64,000 nucleotides of DNA from a virus. This document shows positions 58,123 to 64,000 of the stretch, piece after piece (within the stretch, counting starts at the first letter, position 1; every line of letters begins with the position of its first letter). The position numbers and the translations under genes were made by a program. The notes under the pieces are model-generated. The model did not search any database. It was not told the DNA's origin and worked only from the letters and a program-made list of their open reading frames with translations. Where the stretch lies: the IMG/VR virus record IMGVR_UViG_3300029787_000021, positions 1 to 64,000 of that record; one strand, given 5' to 3'.

Positions 58123-60387
58123 TTATTTATTGTGAACTATAATACCATTGGCAACATAATTGTGATATTCTTTTACTGTAAAATTGAATACTCTTTGATC
58201 TGGTTTAGAATCTATAACATCTATTGAAGAAATAGCTTTCCATTCTCCGCAACAATTTATCTCATCTCCAGGTTCTAATATACTAAACTCTTCTACATCT
58301 GGTTTTAAAGCTTTCCAACCCTGTTTAGTAAGGAAAGGATGCTCTGGTGTAAATTCAATATTACATATTCCTTCTCCATTAATAGTATATAAATCTCTAT
58401 CTCCTACTACTGTTGGTTCGATATCTATTACTTTACTTACTACCAACTCTTCTCCGTTCCAAGATAATACTTCATCACCAATTACTATATCTTCTATATT
58501 TTTTATATCTTCATTAGCTAAACTAATTTCAGTACCTTCTACGAAACAACAACCAAAACCTCCTGGAGGAACTCTGTTATGAACTAAAAATCCATTAGCA
58601 TAAAAATTATTATTATCAGCAACTTCATCTAAATTATATACTGTTTCATTATGAGGATTTTCTTCAATAAATGTAAGTTCATAAAAATTACCATCGTGAT
58701 TTAAACATTTATCTCCTACAACTAAAGCTCGATCTGCAATATTACTTTCAGCTGGTTTATATGCTGACCATCCGCTTCCACTTACATAAAATGGATGATC
58801 GAAAGTACAAGTATTAAAATTATCGTTAGAAAATTCTAAATAAACTACAGGTTGATTATGTTTAGTTTGAATTTGAGTAACTTCTCTTTCCTCTTGTTGT
58901 TCTGAGTCTAAATTATAAGTTAATACTGTATCACTAATTGCAATATCTTCTATATTTTTAATTAAAGGAACTTCTCCATTACTTAAAGTAATCTTAGTCC
59001 CAGCTACAAAACAAGGAGCATTATGTACTAAAAAGTTAGATCCAGATAATTGATAATTATCATCATCTTCAACATTAATTTGTCTATAACCAGCAGCAGT
59101 TGTAGTTACTCCAGTATATCCTTCAGTTACAGCTTCAAACCCACTACCAGATACCCAAACTGAATGAGTATTAGGAAAGATATTTTGAGCATATTCCCAT
59201 TCTACTCTATCAATCACTGCATTATAAACTAAATATGCTTCATTAGGAGAAGTGTATCCAGTTGCATTTGCTGTTTTAATCTCACTAATAATATTATTAC
59301 TAGCTGATATTTCATAAGAAGATAAAACTAAAGATCCAGTAGCATGAGAACCATCAGGTAATTGATTTCCTGAGTGACTCCACTCGTACCAGTCTTGATT
59401 ATCTTCAGGTGATCCACTAACAAAGTATGATAATACTGCATTAGAAGCTGATACATCTTTAGCTAAAATAAAATCACCAGACATGCTAATTAAACTTTCA
59501 CCATAAGGCCATACTCCATAAGTTCTTTCAGTCATATGATTGGTAGCAAAACAAAACTTATAGTATGTTTCCAATTCACTACTAATATTTGCAGTATTAA
59601 AATCGTTTAAACTTTCTGGTTCATCAAAATAAGCTCCTACTTTATAGTTACCTATAGATACTTGATCTAAATTAGCACCGTAAACAAAAGTAAAATTTCT
59701 AATAGAAGTTACTTTATCTCCTTGCTTCTCACTAGAATTATAATGATAGTTCTGAATCATTGAATCCTCATTTTTAACTTCATTTATAAAATTATTCCAT
59801 CTATCAGAAGAACCTGAAGTTGCATGACCAATTTTATACATTTTCATAGTCTGATGAGCTTCAGTTGCTTTTTTAGTAACTGCATCAATAATATTATCTG
59901 GGTTTAGATTAGATTTATCTATATGGTCTATAACTCCAGTTGCTGAGGATGAATAGTAGAATTCAGTAACTTGATCTTCAGCAGAGTTATCACTAAATAA
60001 CTTAAGTAGGTTAAGTTTACCTTTTGCATAAGTAGAATCTAATACTGCATTTTCATCATAAGCTAATCTAATAATAAATTTATTATCAGCATCTGAAGGT
60101 GAAGTAGGATAAATACTATCTATTTTTTCTGCTACTGCTGTGAAAGAATGACTATGAGCTGATGCTACAGATGACGATAAATACTCAACGAATTTGTCAT
60201 GATAAGCATCTTTATATATTACATATACTGAATCTATACTCCCAGTCATCATTGATACTATAGGAGTTACATCAACTTCGTTTCCTAAACTAGAGTTAAT
60301 AAATGAAGTATCGGTATTTATTTCTAATAACCTTATGTTATTTGATTCATCAACACAGAAGTCTGATGAGAAAATAGTTCCTTTCAT
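58123..60387 (-). CDS. Virion protein with two tandem C-terminal Hint domains
   Basis: 754 residues. Residues 1 to about 455 are a Ser/Asn-rich structural region with fibre-like segments (the SGSGFEAVTEGYTGVTTTAA type). Hint 1 spans about 459-604: CFVAGTKITLSNG, block B TFDHPF, end FYANGFLVHN, then Arg. A nine-residue linker leads to Hint 2 at about 614-754: CFVEGTEISLAN, TPEHPF, end YVANGIIVHN, then Lys and the C-terminus. Neither has a +1 Cys/Ser/Thr, so ordinary splicing is unlikely; self-cleavage is plausible. A late box is present upstream. Confidence 0.85.
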   Translation of the reverse strand: MKGTIFSSDFCVDESNNIRLLEINTDTSFINSSLGNEVDVTPIVSMMTGSIDSVYVIYKDAYHDKFVEYLSSSVASAHSHSFTAVAEKIDSIYPTSPSDADNKFIIRLAYDENAVLDSTYAKGKLNLLKLFSDNSAEDQVTEFYYSSSATGVIDHIDKSNLNPDNIIDAVTKKATEAHQTMKMYKIGHATSGSSDRWNNFINEVKNEDSMIQNYHYNSSEKQGDKVTSIRNFTFVYGANLDQVSIGNYKVGAYFDEPESLNDFNTANISSELETYYKFCFATNHMTERTYGVWPYGESLISMSGDFILAKDVSASNAVLSYFVSGSPEDNQDWYEWSHSGNQLPDGSHATGSLVLSSYEISASNNIISEIKTANATGYTSPNEAYLVYNAVIDRVEWEYAQNIFPNTHSVWVSGSGFEAVTEGYTGVTTTAAGYRQINVEDDDNYQLSGSNFLVHNAPCFVAGTKITLSNGEVPLIKNIEDIAISDTVLTYNLDSEQQEEREVTQIQTKHNQPVVYLEFSNDNFNTCTFDHPFYVSGSGWSAYKPAESNIADRALVVGDKCLNHDGNFYELTFIEENPHNETVYNLDEVADNNNFYANGFLVHNRVPPGGFGCCFVEGTEISLANEDIKNIEDIVIGDEVLSWNGEELVVSKVIDIEPTVVGDRDLYTINGEGICNIEFTPEHPFLTKQGWKALKPDVEEFSILEPGDEINCCGEWKAISSIDVIDSKPDQRVFNFTVKEYHNYVANGIIVHNK

Positions 60388-60400
60388 TCTTGAATTTTTA

Positions 60401-60408
60401 TATAAATA
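60401..60408 (-). promoter_or_regulatory. Late box TATTTATA (tandem Hint gene)
   Basis: Sense strand ACTATTTATATAAAAA, 13 bases before the ATG of the 754-residue gene. Confidence 0.65.
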
Positions 60409-60426
60409 GTAACTAGTACTATATTA

Positions 60427-60780
60427 TTAGTTCAAATTATTAAAAAAATGTATAGTCCAAGCTACTAATCCATTCAATTGCAGTACTACTAAGTTCCACT
60501 GTCTTCTTACAGTAACTTGAAATAATACACAACAAAAACCTATAATAAATAAAATAGGTTCAACAGTCCATTGACCTGCCATTAAAAAACCAGCTCCCAT
60601 ATACCCTACTCTTGAGGACATTCTTTCTATAGGAGTTAGTTTTCTTTCTCTAACCATAAACTTTAAAAAGTGCCTCCACCATCTATGTTCACATTGACGG
60701 CAAGTTAACTTATGCTTACCTTTATAGAATTTATACATCCATAAAGGTCGTTTCTGATTACATTTATTGCATTTTCTCAC
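60427..60780 (-). CDS. Zinc-ribbon membrane protein
   Basis: 117 residues. MRKCNKCNQKRPLWMYKFYK and later KLTCRQCEHRWW form a four-Cys zinc ribbon. Hydrophobic segments follow (YMGAGFLMAGQWTVEPILFI and FCCVLFQVTV), and another at the end. It couples with the upstream gene by an ATGA-type overlap. Similar zinc-ribbon membrane proteins occur in marine T4-like phages; the function is unknown. Confidence 0.75.
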   Translation of the reverse strand: MRKCNKCNQKRPLWMYKFYKGKHKLTCRQCEHRWWRHFLKFMVRERKLTPIERMSSRVGYMGAGFLMAGQWTVEPILFIIGFCCVLFQVTVRRQWNLVVLQLNGLVAWTIHFFNNLN

Positions 60781-61013
60781 CTTCTAACTTTATGCAAATT
60801 ACTACCCCATCCTTGTCTACGATCCATCGAAGCTATTTCTTTAGCTACATTAGGATCTTTTATCACCTCAGTCTCTGCATAAGTAGTCTTTCCGGAAATA
60901 ATATTTCGTACATACCATCTTCCCGTACTACTACACTTTACACAAGTTTTAGTTTCAGGTAAAGCTTCTATTCTTAGAGGGTTTATAACCTCTTGACATT
61001 TAATGCATTTCAT
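60777..61013 (-). CDS. DksA/TraR-type zinc-finger protein
   Basis: 78 residues from the ATG at 61013, starting MKCIKCQEVINPLRIEALPE and continuing TKTCVKCSSTGRWYV. The C-x2-C, then R-I-E-A-L-P, then C-x2-C is the DksA zinc-finger signature. The coiled-coil part of true DksA is missing. It overlaps the upstream gene by 14 bases, so these zinc-protein genes are co-translated. A transcription modulator is possible. Confidence 0.75.
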   Translation of the reverse strand: MKCIKCQEVINPLRIEALPETKTCVKCSSTGRWYVRNIISGKTTYAETEVIKDPNVAKEIASMDRRQGWGSNLHKVRR

Positions 61014-61170
61014 GATCGCAGTCTTTTTTATGCCTAAACCATCCACCACATTTACACTTAACGTAGTAGACAGTTGAAGCTATAACTGGGGAGCCAGCAA
61101 GGGCAGTCCAAATATTCGGATGCCAATGCTCTCCACAAAAACCTAATGCATGCTTAATTACTTCTATCAC
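61000..61170 (-). CDS. Small Cys/His-rich protein, GTG start
   Basis: 56 residues. GTG at 61170 overlaps the TAG stop of the DUF932 gene (TAGTG); no ATG fits. It reads MIEVIKHALGFCGEHWHPNI, then ALAGSPVIASTVYYVKCKCG and GWFRHKKDCDH. Cys and His are arranged as a zinc-binding site. The pattern C-G-E-H-x-H-P-N and V-K-C-K-C-G-G-W-F is one I recognise from other marine T4-like phages. Function unknown. Confidence 0.75.
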   Translation of the reverse strand: MIEVIKHALGFCGEHWHPNIWTALAGSPVIASTVYYVKCKCGGWFRHKKDCDHEMH

Positions 61171-62015
61171 TATATTAAAGCTGTTGCTAGTTTAAACAAA
61201 TCTTGGTTAATTTTAAGATCTTTCTCAAAAGACTTAATCTTTCTAACCTTTCTTACTTTAGCACCTCTTAAAGCAGCACTAAATCCTCCTTGAGTAACTT
61301 TCTCTTGAACTACGTTAAAGACTTTCCAAAGATCATTACCTTTATCTTCATCCCTAGTAGGTTCTAAAATATCCTCAATCGTTTCTTCATCATAATCAAA
61401 CTTAGTAGCTTCTGGAGTATCTAATTTAATTCCAGCTCTAAGTATCATAGCATCTAAAGCTAATTTATTTTTTTCATCTTGAGTAAGCTCTCTACTTTTC
61501 ATCTGATTAAGAACTTCTACTTTAGCAGGTAAAGATTTTACAGCAGAAGAAACAACGTCTCTAAGCTCTGCAAAAGTATAACCTTTATGCCTTATCTTAA
61601 AATCAGAGAACTCTTCATCAGCAATAACTAAACCATTAGAACAAACTAATCTATAGATACCTACTTTAAATTGAAAAGCATTAAACCCATCATGAGAGTT
61701 AGTCATAATAATTCTAGGAAAAGCATCATCTCCATCTTTACCTTTTATCATAATATCAGGATTCTGAAAGGATATCATATGCTTACTAAATATAGTAGGA
61801 CCTCCTTTAGAAGTTCTCATAGTAGCTTGAACAGGTTTCCATCCTAATTTTTCTAAATCATCGATAATAGTTTCAGTATTAACATGAAGGTATTTTTTAC
61901 TAACGTCTGGGTTAGTAGGTTCAGTAGCGAATGCTACAGGACACGTTTCTCTAATTTGATCTTTTGAAAGGTAAGTCTCTAACCCTGTCTCGTAAGACTG
62001 CATAATATCTGCCAT
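61170..62015 (-). CDS. DUF932 phage/plasmid-like protein
   Basis: 281 residues. The DUF932 pattern is visible: YLHVNTETIIDDLEKLGWKP, then TIFSKHMISFQNPDIM, FPRIIMTNSHDGFNAFQFKV and GIYRLVCSNGLVIADEE. DUF932 proteins are common in phages and plasmids; their role is not settled but is linked to DNA metabolism or anti-host functions. It is the first gene of a transcript from the consensus promoter at 62043-62073 with the conserved leader. Confidence 0.9.
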   Translation of the reverse strand: MADIMQSYETGLETYLSKDQIRETCPVAFATEPTNPDVSKKYLHVNTETIIDDLEKLGWKPVQATMRTSKGGPTIFSKHMISFQNPDIMIKGKDGDDAFPRIIMTNSHDGFNAFQFKVGIYRLVCSNGLVIADEEFSDFKIRHKGYTFAELRDVVSSAVKSLPAKVEVLNQMKSRELTQDEKNKLALDAMILRAGIKLDTPEATKFDYDEETIEDILEPTRDEDKGNDLWKVFNVVQEKVTQGGFSAALRGAKVRKVRKIKSFEKDLKINQDLFKLATALI

Positions 62016-62042
62016 AACTTTTATTTTTAATTATTTATACTA

Positions 62043-62073
62043 TAAATATACGAAAAAAAACTCGGGTAGGCAA
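62043..62073 (-). promoter_or_regulatory. Early-type promoter TTG-N20-TATATTTA
   Basis: TTG at 62071-62073, 20-base spacer, TATATTTA at 62043-62050; the leader TAGTATAAATAA... ends AAAAGTT at the ATG of the DUF932 gene. Confidence 0.87.
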
Positions 62074-62379
62074 CTATTTTATATGAAATTTTTCAATATT
62101 ATCTTTAAGTTTCCAAGTATCAATACATTGATCTTGAGTACCATTTGCTTCGTAAAATTTTAAACATACATCTAATGCTTTAGACCAATCTGAAATAGGT
62201 AAAGATATTTCATAACATATATCTTCATTTCTAAATGATATACTAAATAGTTTTACTGTCTTTTTACTAAAGAGATATCCTTCGTTTATACCGTTATAAA
62301 CTCCATCTACTATCTTCTTATTAGAATAAGAAAATAACTCTTCAAACTCCTGTAACGTATTAAAATTAAGATTTATCAT
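62074..62379 (-). CDS. Small protein with probable leaderless mRNA
   Basis: 101 residues, starting MINLNFNTLQEFEELFSYSN. Mixed beta/alpha with no motif. The ATG lies six bases after the TATATTTA box of the promoter at 62386-62416, so the predicted transcript begins at or next to the ATG. No function is assigned. Confidence 0.72.
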   Translation of the reverse strand: MINLNFNTLQEFEELFSYSNKKIVDGVYNGINEGYLFSKKTVKLFSISFRNEDICYEISLPISDWSKALDVCLKFYEANGTQDQCIDTWKLKDNIEKFHIK

Positions 62380-62385
62380 TATAAC

Positions 62386-62416
62386 TAAATATACGAACTA
62401 ACCATCAATAAACCAA
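62386..62416 (-). promoter_or_regulatory. Early-type promoter TTG-N20-TATATTTA, leaderless gene
   Basis: TTG at 62414-62416, 20-base spacer, TATATTTA at 62386-62393; only six bases (GTTATA) separate the box from the ATG. Confidence 0.82.
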
Positions 62417-62998
62417 CTTATATCCGTTAAATTTTAAGATATAATCTACTGTTGTAGTTCCGAATCCATCTTTTGATACTCTACCATTTCTTAAAAACTT
62501 TCTTACTCCTCCTGCTCCTACTAAATGAGCTGCTGCTATCAATCCTGATTCAGTGATAAATACTCCATGGATAGTTTTACCATCATACTTTTCTATATGT
62601 CTACTCAAAGATTTTTTATTCTTTTTCATTAATTTTATCATAGCTTCTTCTTGAATAGAAGGATTTGATAAAAATTCTTCTTTACTTAAATTATATCCTA
62701 ACCATCTTAAAGTTTTAGGTCCGAATTGATATTTACCCATATACCCATACTTATTTACAATATCATATCTATTAGAGGATTCTCTATGACCAATAGCATC
62801 TAAAAACTCGTTTTGACTAAAAGTTATTACTTTATTTACTTTAACTGTAGTAATAGGTATTGGATCAAATATATGTATAGGTTTAGGTTTAATTTCTATA
62901 ATTGAAATTGCTGGCATTATTACTCTTTTGTAGACTGTGAATGCCATTAATGAGGACACACATAGAGCCACAACAGGTACTAAAATAAGTTTTTTCAT
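62405..62998 (-). CDS. Endolysin-like transglycosylase with N-terminal signal/anchor
   Basis: 197 residues. An N-terminal hydrophobic segment (KLILVPVVALCVSSLMAFTV) is a signal or membrane anchor. From residue about 60: FLDAIGHRESSNRYDIVNKY and GYMGKYQFGPKTLRWLGYNL carry the catalytic Glu and the GxxGxYQFGxxT pattern of lysozyme-like transglycosylases. A later region (GLIAAAHLVGAGGVRKFL) also fits this family. It probably cuts host peptidoglycan at lysis, perhaps as a signal-anchor endolysin. Confidence 0.82.
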   Translation of the reverse strand: MKKLILVPVVALCVSSLMAFTVYKRVIMPAISIIEIKPKPIHIFDPIPITTVKVNKVITFSQNEFLDAIGHRESSNRYDIVNKYGYMGKYQFGPKTLRWLGYNLSKEEFLSNPSIQEEAMIKLMKKNKKSLSRHIEKYDGKTIHGVFITESGLIAAAHLVGAGGVRKFLRNGRVSKDGFGTTTVDYILKFNGYKLVY

Positions 62999-63018
62999 AT
63001 AGTTTGTTTAGGTTGAAC

Positions 63019-63177
63019 TTAGAAGAGGTCTAAAAATGAAGTACCAATCTTCTTATCGCGTAACTTTTCGTTTCGCTCATGTTGCTTTACGAGGTTGTCT
63101 GCAACTATTCTTTCTAAAGGTTTTTTCTTTTTGAAAGTAGAAAACTTTTTTATTTTACTAAAGTCTTTCTTTTTCAT
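63019..63177 (-). CDS. Small very basic protein
   Basis: 52 residues, Lys/Arg-rich: MKKKDFSKIKKFSTFKKKKP, then LERIVADNLVKQHERNEKLR. It follows a late-box variant (TATTTATT) by six bases. A DNA- or RNA-binding internal protein is possible from composition alone. No family recognised. Confidence 0.62.
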   Translation of the reverse strand: MKKKDFSKIKKFSTFKKKKPLERIVADNLVKQHERNEKLRDKKIGTSFLDLF

Positions 63178-63183
63178 ATATTA

Positions 63184-63191
63184 AATAAATA
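63184..63191 (-). promoter_or_regulatory. Late-box variant TATTTATT
   Basis: Sense strand ACTATTTATTTAATAT, six bases before the 52-residue basic gene. Confidence 0.45.
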
Positions 63192-63193
63192 GT

Positions 63194-63829
63194 TTATATT
63201 CTAGAAATATATTCTTCTCCAGGCTTCTCGTCATCTTCCATTAAGCCTAATTCTCTTAAATGTTCAATATGATGTTCATCCATTTCCCAAGTAAACTCTT
63301 CACCATGTTTTTCTACATAGTCTTCCATTTTAACTACTTGTTGATCTGTTATAGGACTAACTCCGTATAAAAATGAACAATTATAACATAATAACTCTAT
63401 ATTATCTAAAGTAAAATCTTTTTTATCTTTATTTTTATGATGTAATATTAAAGGAACTCTATTATCTATAACTCTTCTTTCTGCAAATCCACATTTATTA
63501 CATTTCTCTTCTATTACTGCCTCAAAAATTAATCTTTCTTTTATCTTCTGAGGATCAAAATGAGTAGAAGGAACTCTACCTTCTATTAAATCCATTAAAG
63601 GAGGTGTTTTACCTTTACCAGATAAGAACTTTGGTATACCTTTACCAGCTTGATTTAAATGCATATCTAATAATGACTTACCTGTCTTATCATCTTTATA
63701 AAGTTTAGCATATTTTTTATAATGATTATAAGATACATGTAAGTATCTAGCAGCAGCTCGATTAGATCGAGTTTGCGACATAGCTCTTAATAAATCTTCT
63801 TTAGAAAGTATTTTAGCTGGTCTACCCAT
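63194..63829 (-). CDS. HNH endonuclease-like protein with N-terminal helix-turn-helix
   Basis: 211 residues. An N-terminal helix-turn-helix-like part (LLRAMSQTRSNRAAARYLHVSYN) suggests sequence-specific DNA binding. The C-terminal nuclease has CNKCGFAE, then VPLILHHKNKDKKDFTLDNIELLCYNC: zinc Cys pairs around H-H-x-N, then D-N-I-E-L-L-C-x-x-C, the HNH pattern. Such genes are often homing endonucleases in T4-like phages, but a packaging or DNA-degradation role is possible. Its ATG overlaps the upstream stop. Confidence 0.82.
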   Translation of the reverse strand: MGRPAKILSKEDLLRAMSQTRSNRAAARYLHVSYNHYKKYAKLYKDDKTGKSLLDMHLNQAGKGIPKFLSGKGKTPPLMDLIEGRVPSTHFDPQKIKERLIFEAVIEEKCNKCGFAERRVIDNRVPLILHHKNKDKKDFTLDNIELLCYNCSFLYGVSPITDQQVVKMEDYVEKHGEEFTWEMDEHHIEHLRELGLMEDDEKPGEEYISRI

Positions 63830-63993
63830 TAACTATCTTCTGAGTTCATAGTATTATGAATACCTTCTTTTTGAGTTTGATTAGCCGCACTCTCATCTTT
63901 ATCATAATCTAACATCTCTAAGTCAATATTCTCTTTTAAGCCAGAACTAGCATTATCCATTTCTGCTAATCTTACAGCTGTATTTTGATCCAT
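63829..63993 (-). CDS. Small acidic protein, possibly truncated by window edge
   Basis: 54 residues from the ATG at 63993; the frame stays open to the window edge, so the true start may lie further upstream. It reads MDQNTAVRLAEMDNASSGLK and then KENIDLEMLDYDKDESAANQ, acidic and probably disordered. It overlaps the HNH gene by one base (TAATG). No family recognised. Confidence 0.55.
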   Translation of the reverse strand: MDQNTAVRLAEMDNASSGLKENIDLEMLDYDKDESAANQTQKEGIHNTMNSEDS

Positions 63994-64000
63994 AATCTGT

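Noticed and set aside
26388-60387. Inteins that splice
   Set aside because: The Hint domains lie at C-termini or are followed by Arg, Lys or Ile instead of Cys, Ser or Thr, and there is no interrupted host protein on both sides.
3728-60408. TATAAATA read on the plus strand as T4 late promoters for plus-strand genes
   Set aside because: No plus-strand genes follow these sites; each lies just before a minus-strand start, so the working orientation must be TATTTATA.

Overview
The window is a piece of a T4-like (contractile-tailed) double-stranded DNA phage genome. It is very AT-rich, densely packed and almost entirely transcribed from the minus strand. T4-type landmarks are the prohead protease (gp21), portal (gp20), terminase large subunit (gp17), baseplate wedge proteins (gp6, gp25) and the late sigma factor (gp55). 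Many small genes have the look of marine T4-like phages. The host is probably a marine Bacteroidetes (Flavobacteriia). The reasons are: promoters of the form TTG-N20-TATATTTA, close to the Bacteroidetes consensus TTG-N~19-TAnnTTTG; almost no Shine-Dalgarno sequences; and two phage-encoded lipoproteins of a Bacteroidetes look. Host and family are inferred from the sequence alone.

Layout, 1-20.3 kb (all minus): head and packaging genes (21, unknown capsid-associated proteins, 20, 17), then a cargo-like block with a zinc-ribbon protein, HAD nucleotidase, nucleotidyltransferase/metallopeptidase fusion, zeta-toxin-like kinase, lipoprotein, PD-(D/E)XK nuclease, primase, a very small protein-kinase-like protein and a 23-residue Cys-rich peptide. 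About ten of these proteins start with a short peptide of the type MKLSxIILE. It looks like the capsid-targeting peptide of T4 internal proteins and ends in the (L/I)-x-E motif cut by gp21. 20.4-40.7 kb: tail fibre, adhesin and baseplate genes, including two proteins with long Ser/Thr-Pro repeats, an S74 chaperone fibre, a cupredoxin-like domain, and then gp55 and an HD-domain protein.

40.7-44.9 kb is a boundary: a lipoprotein gene, an SGNH-like protein, a short plus-strand operon of overlapping mini-genes, structured non-coding DNA and G-rich tracts. 44.9-57.1 kb is an early/middle region of small genes: two 2OG-Fe(II) oxygenases, a glycosyltransferase, a papain-like peptidase, a RecA-like ATPase, a SWIM protein, an interrupted tRNA-like gene, a ferredoxin reductase, a cupin and a methyltransferase-SET fusion. 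57.1-60.8 kb returns to late-type genes, with Hint-domain proteins. 60.8-64 kb has zinc-finger proteins, a DUF932 protein, an endolysin-like protein and an HNH protein.

Two promoter classes divide the genome. Early/middle transcripts begin at TTG-N20-TATATT(T/A)A, with strictly constant spacing and often a shared leader ending AAAGGTT-ATG. Late transcripts begin just after TATTTATA, the reverse complement of the T4 late box TATAAATA. No polymerase, major capsid, sheath or tube gene is in the window; these presumably lie outside it.
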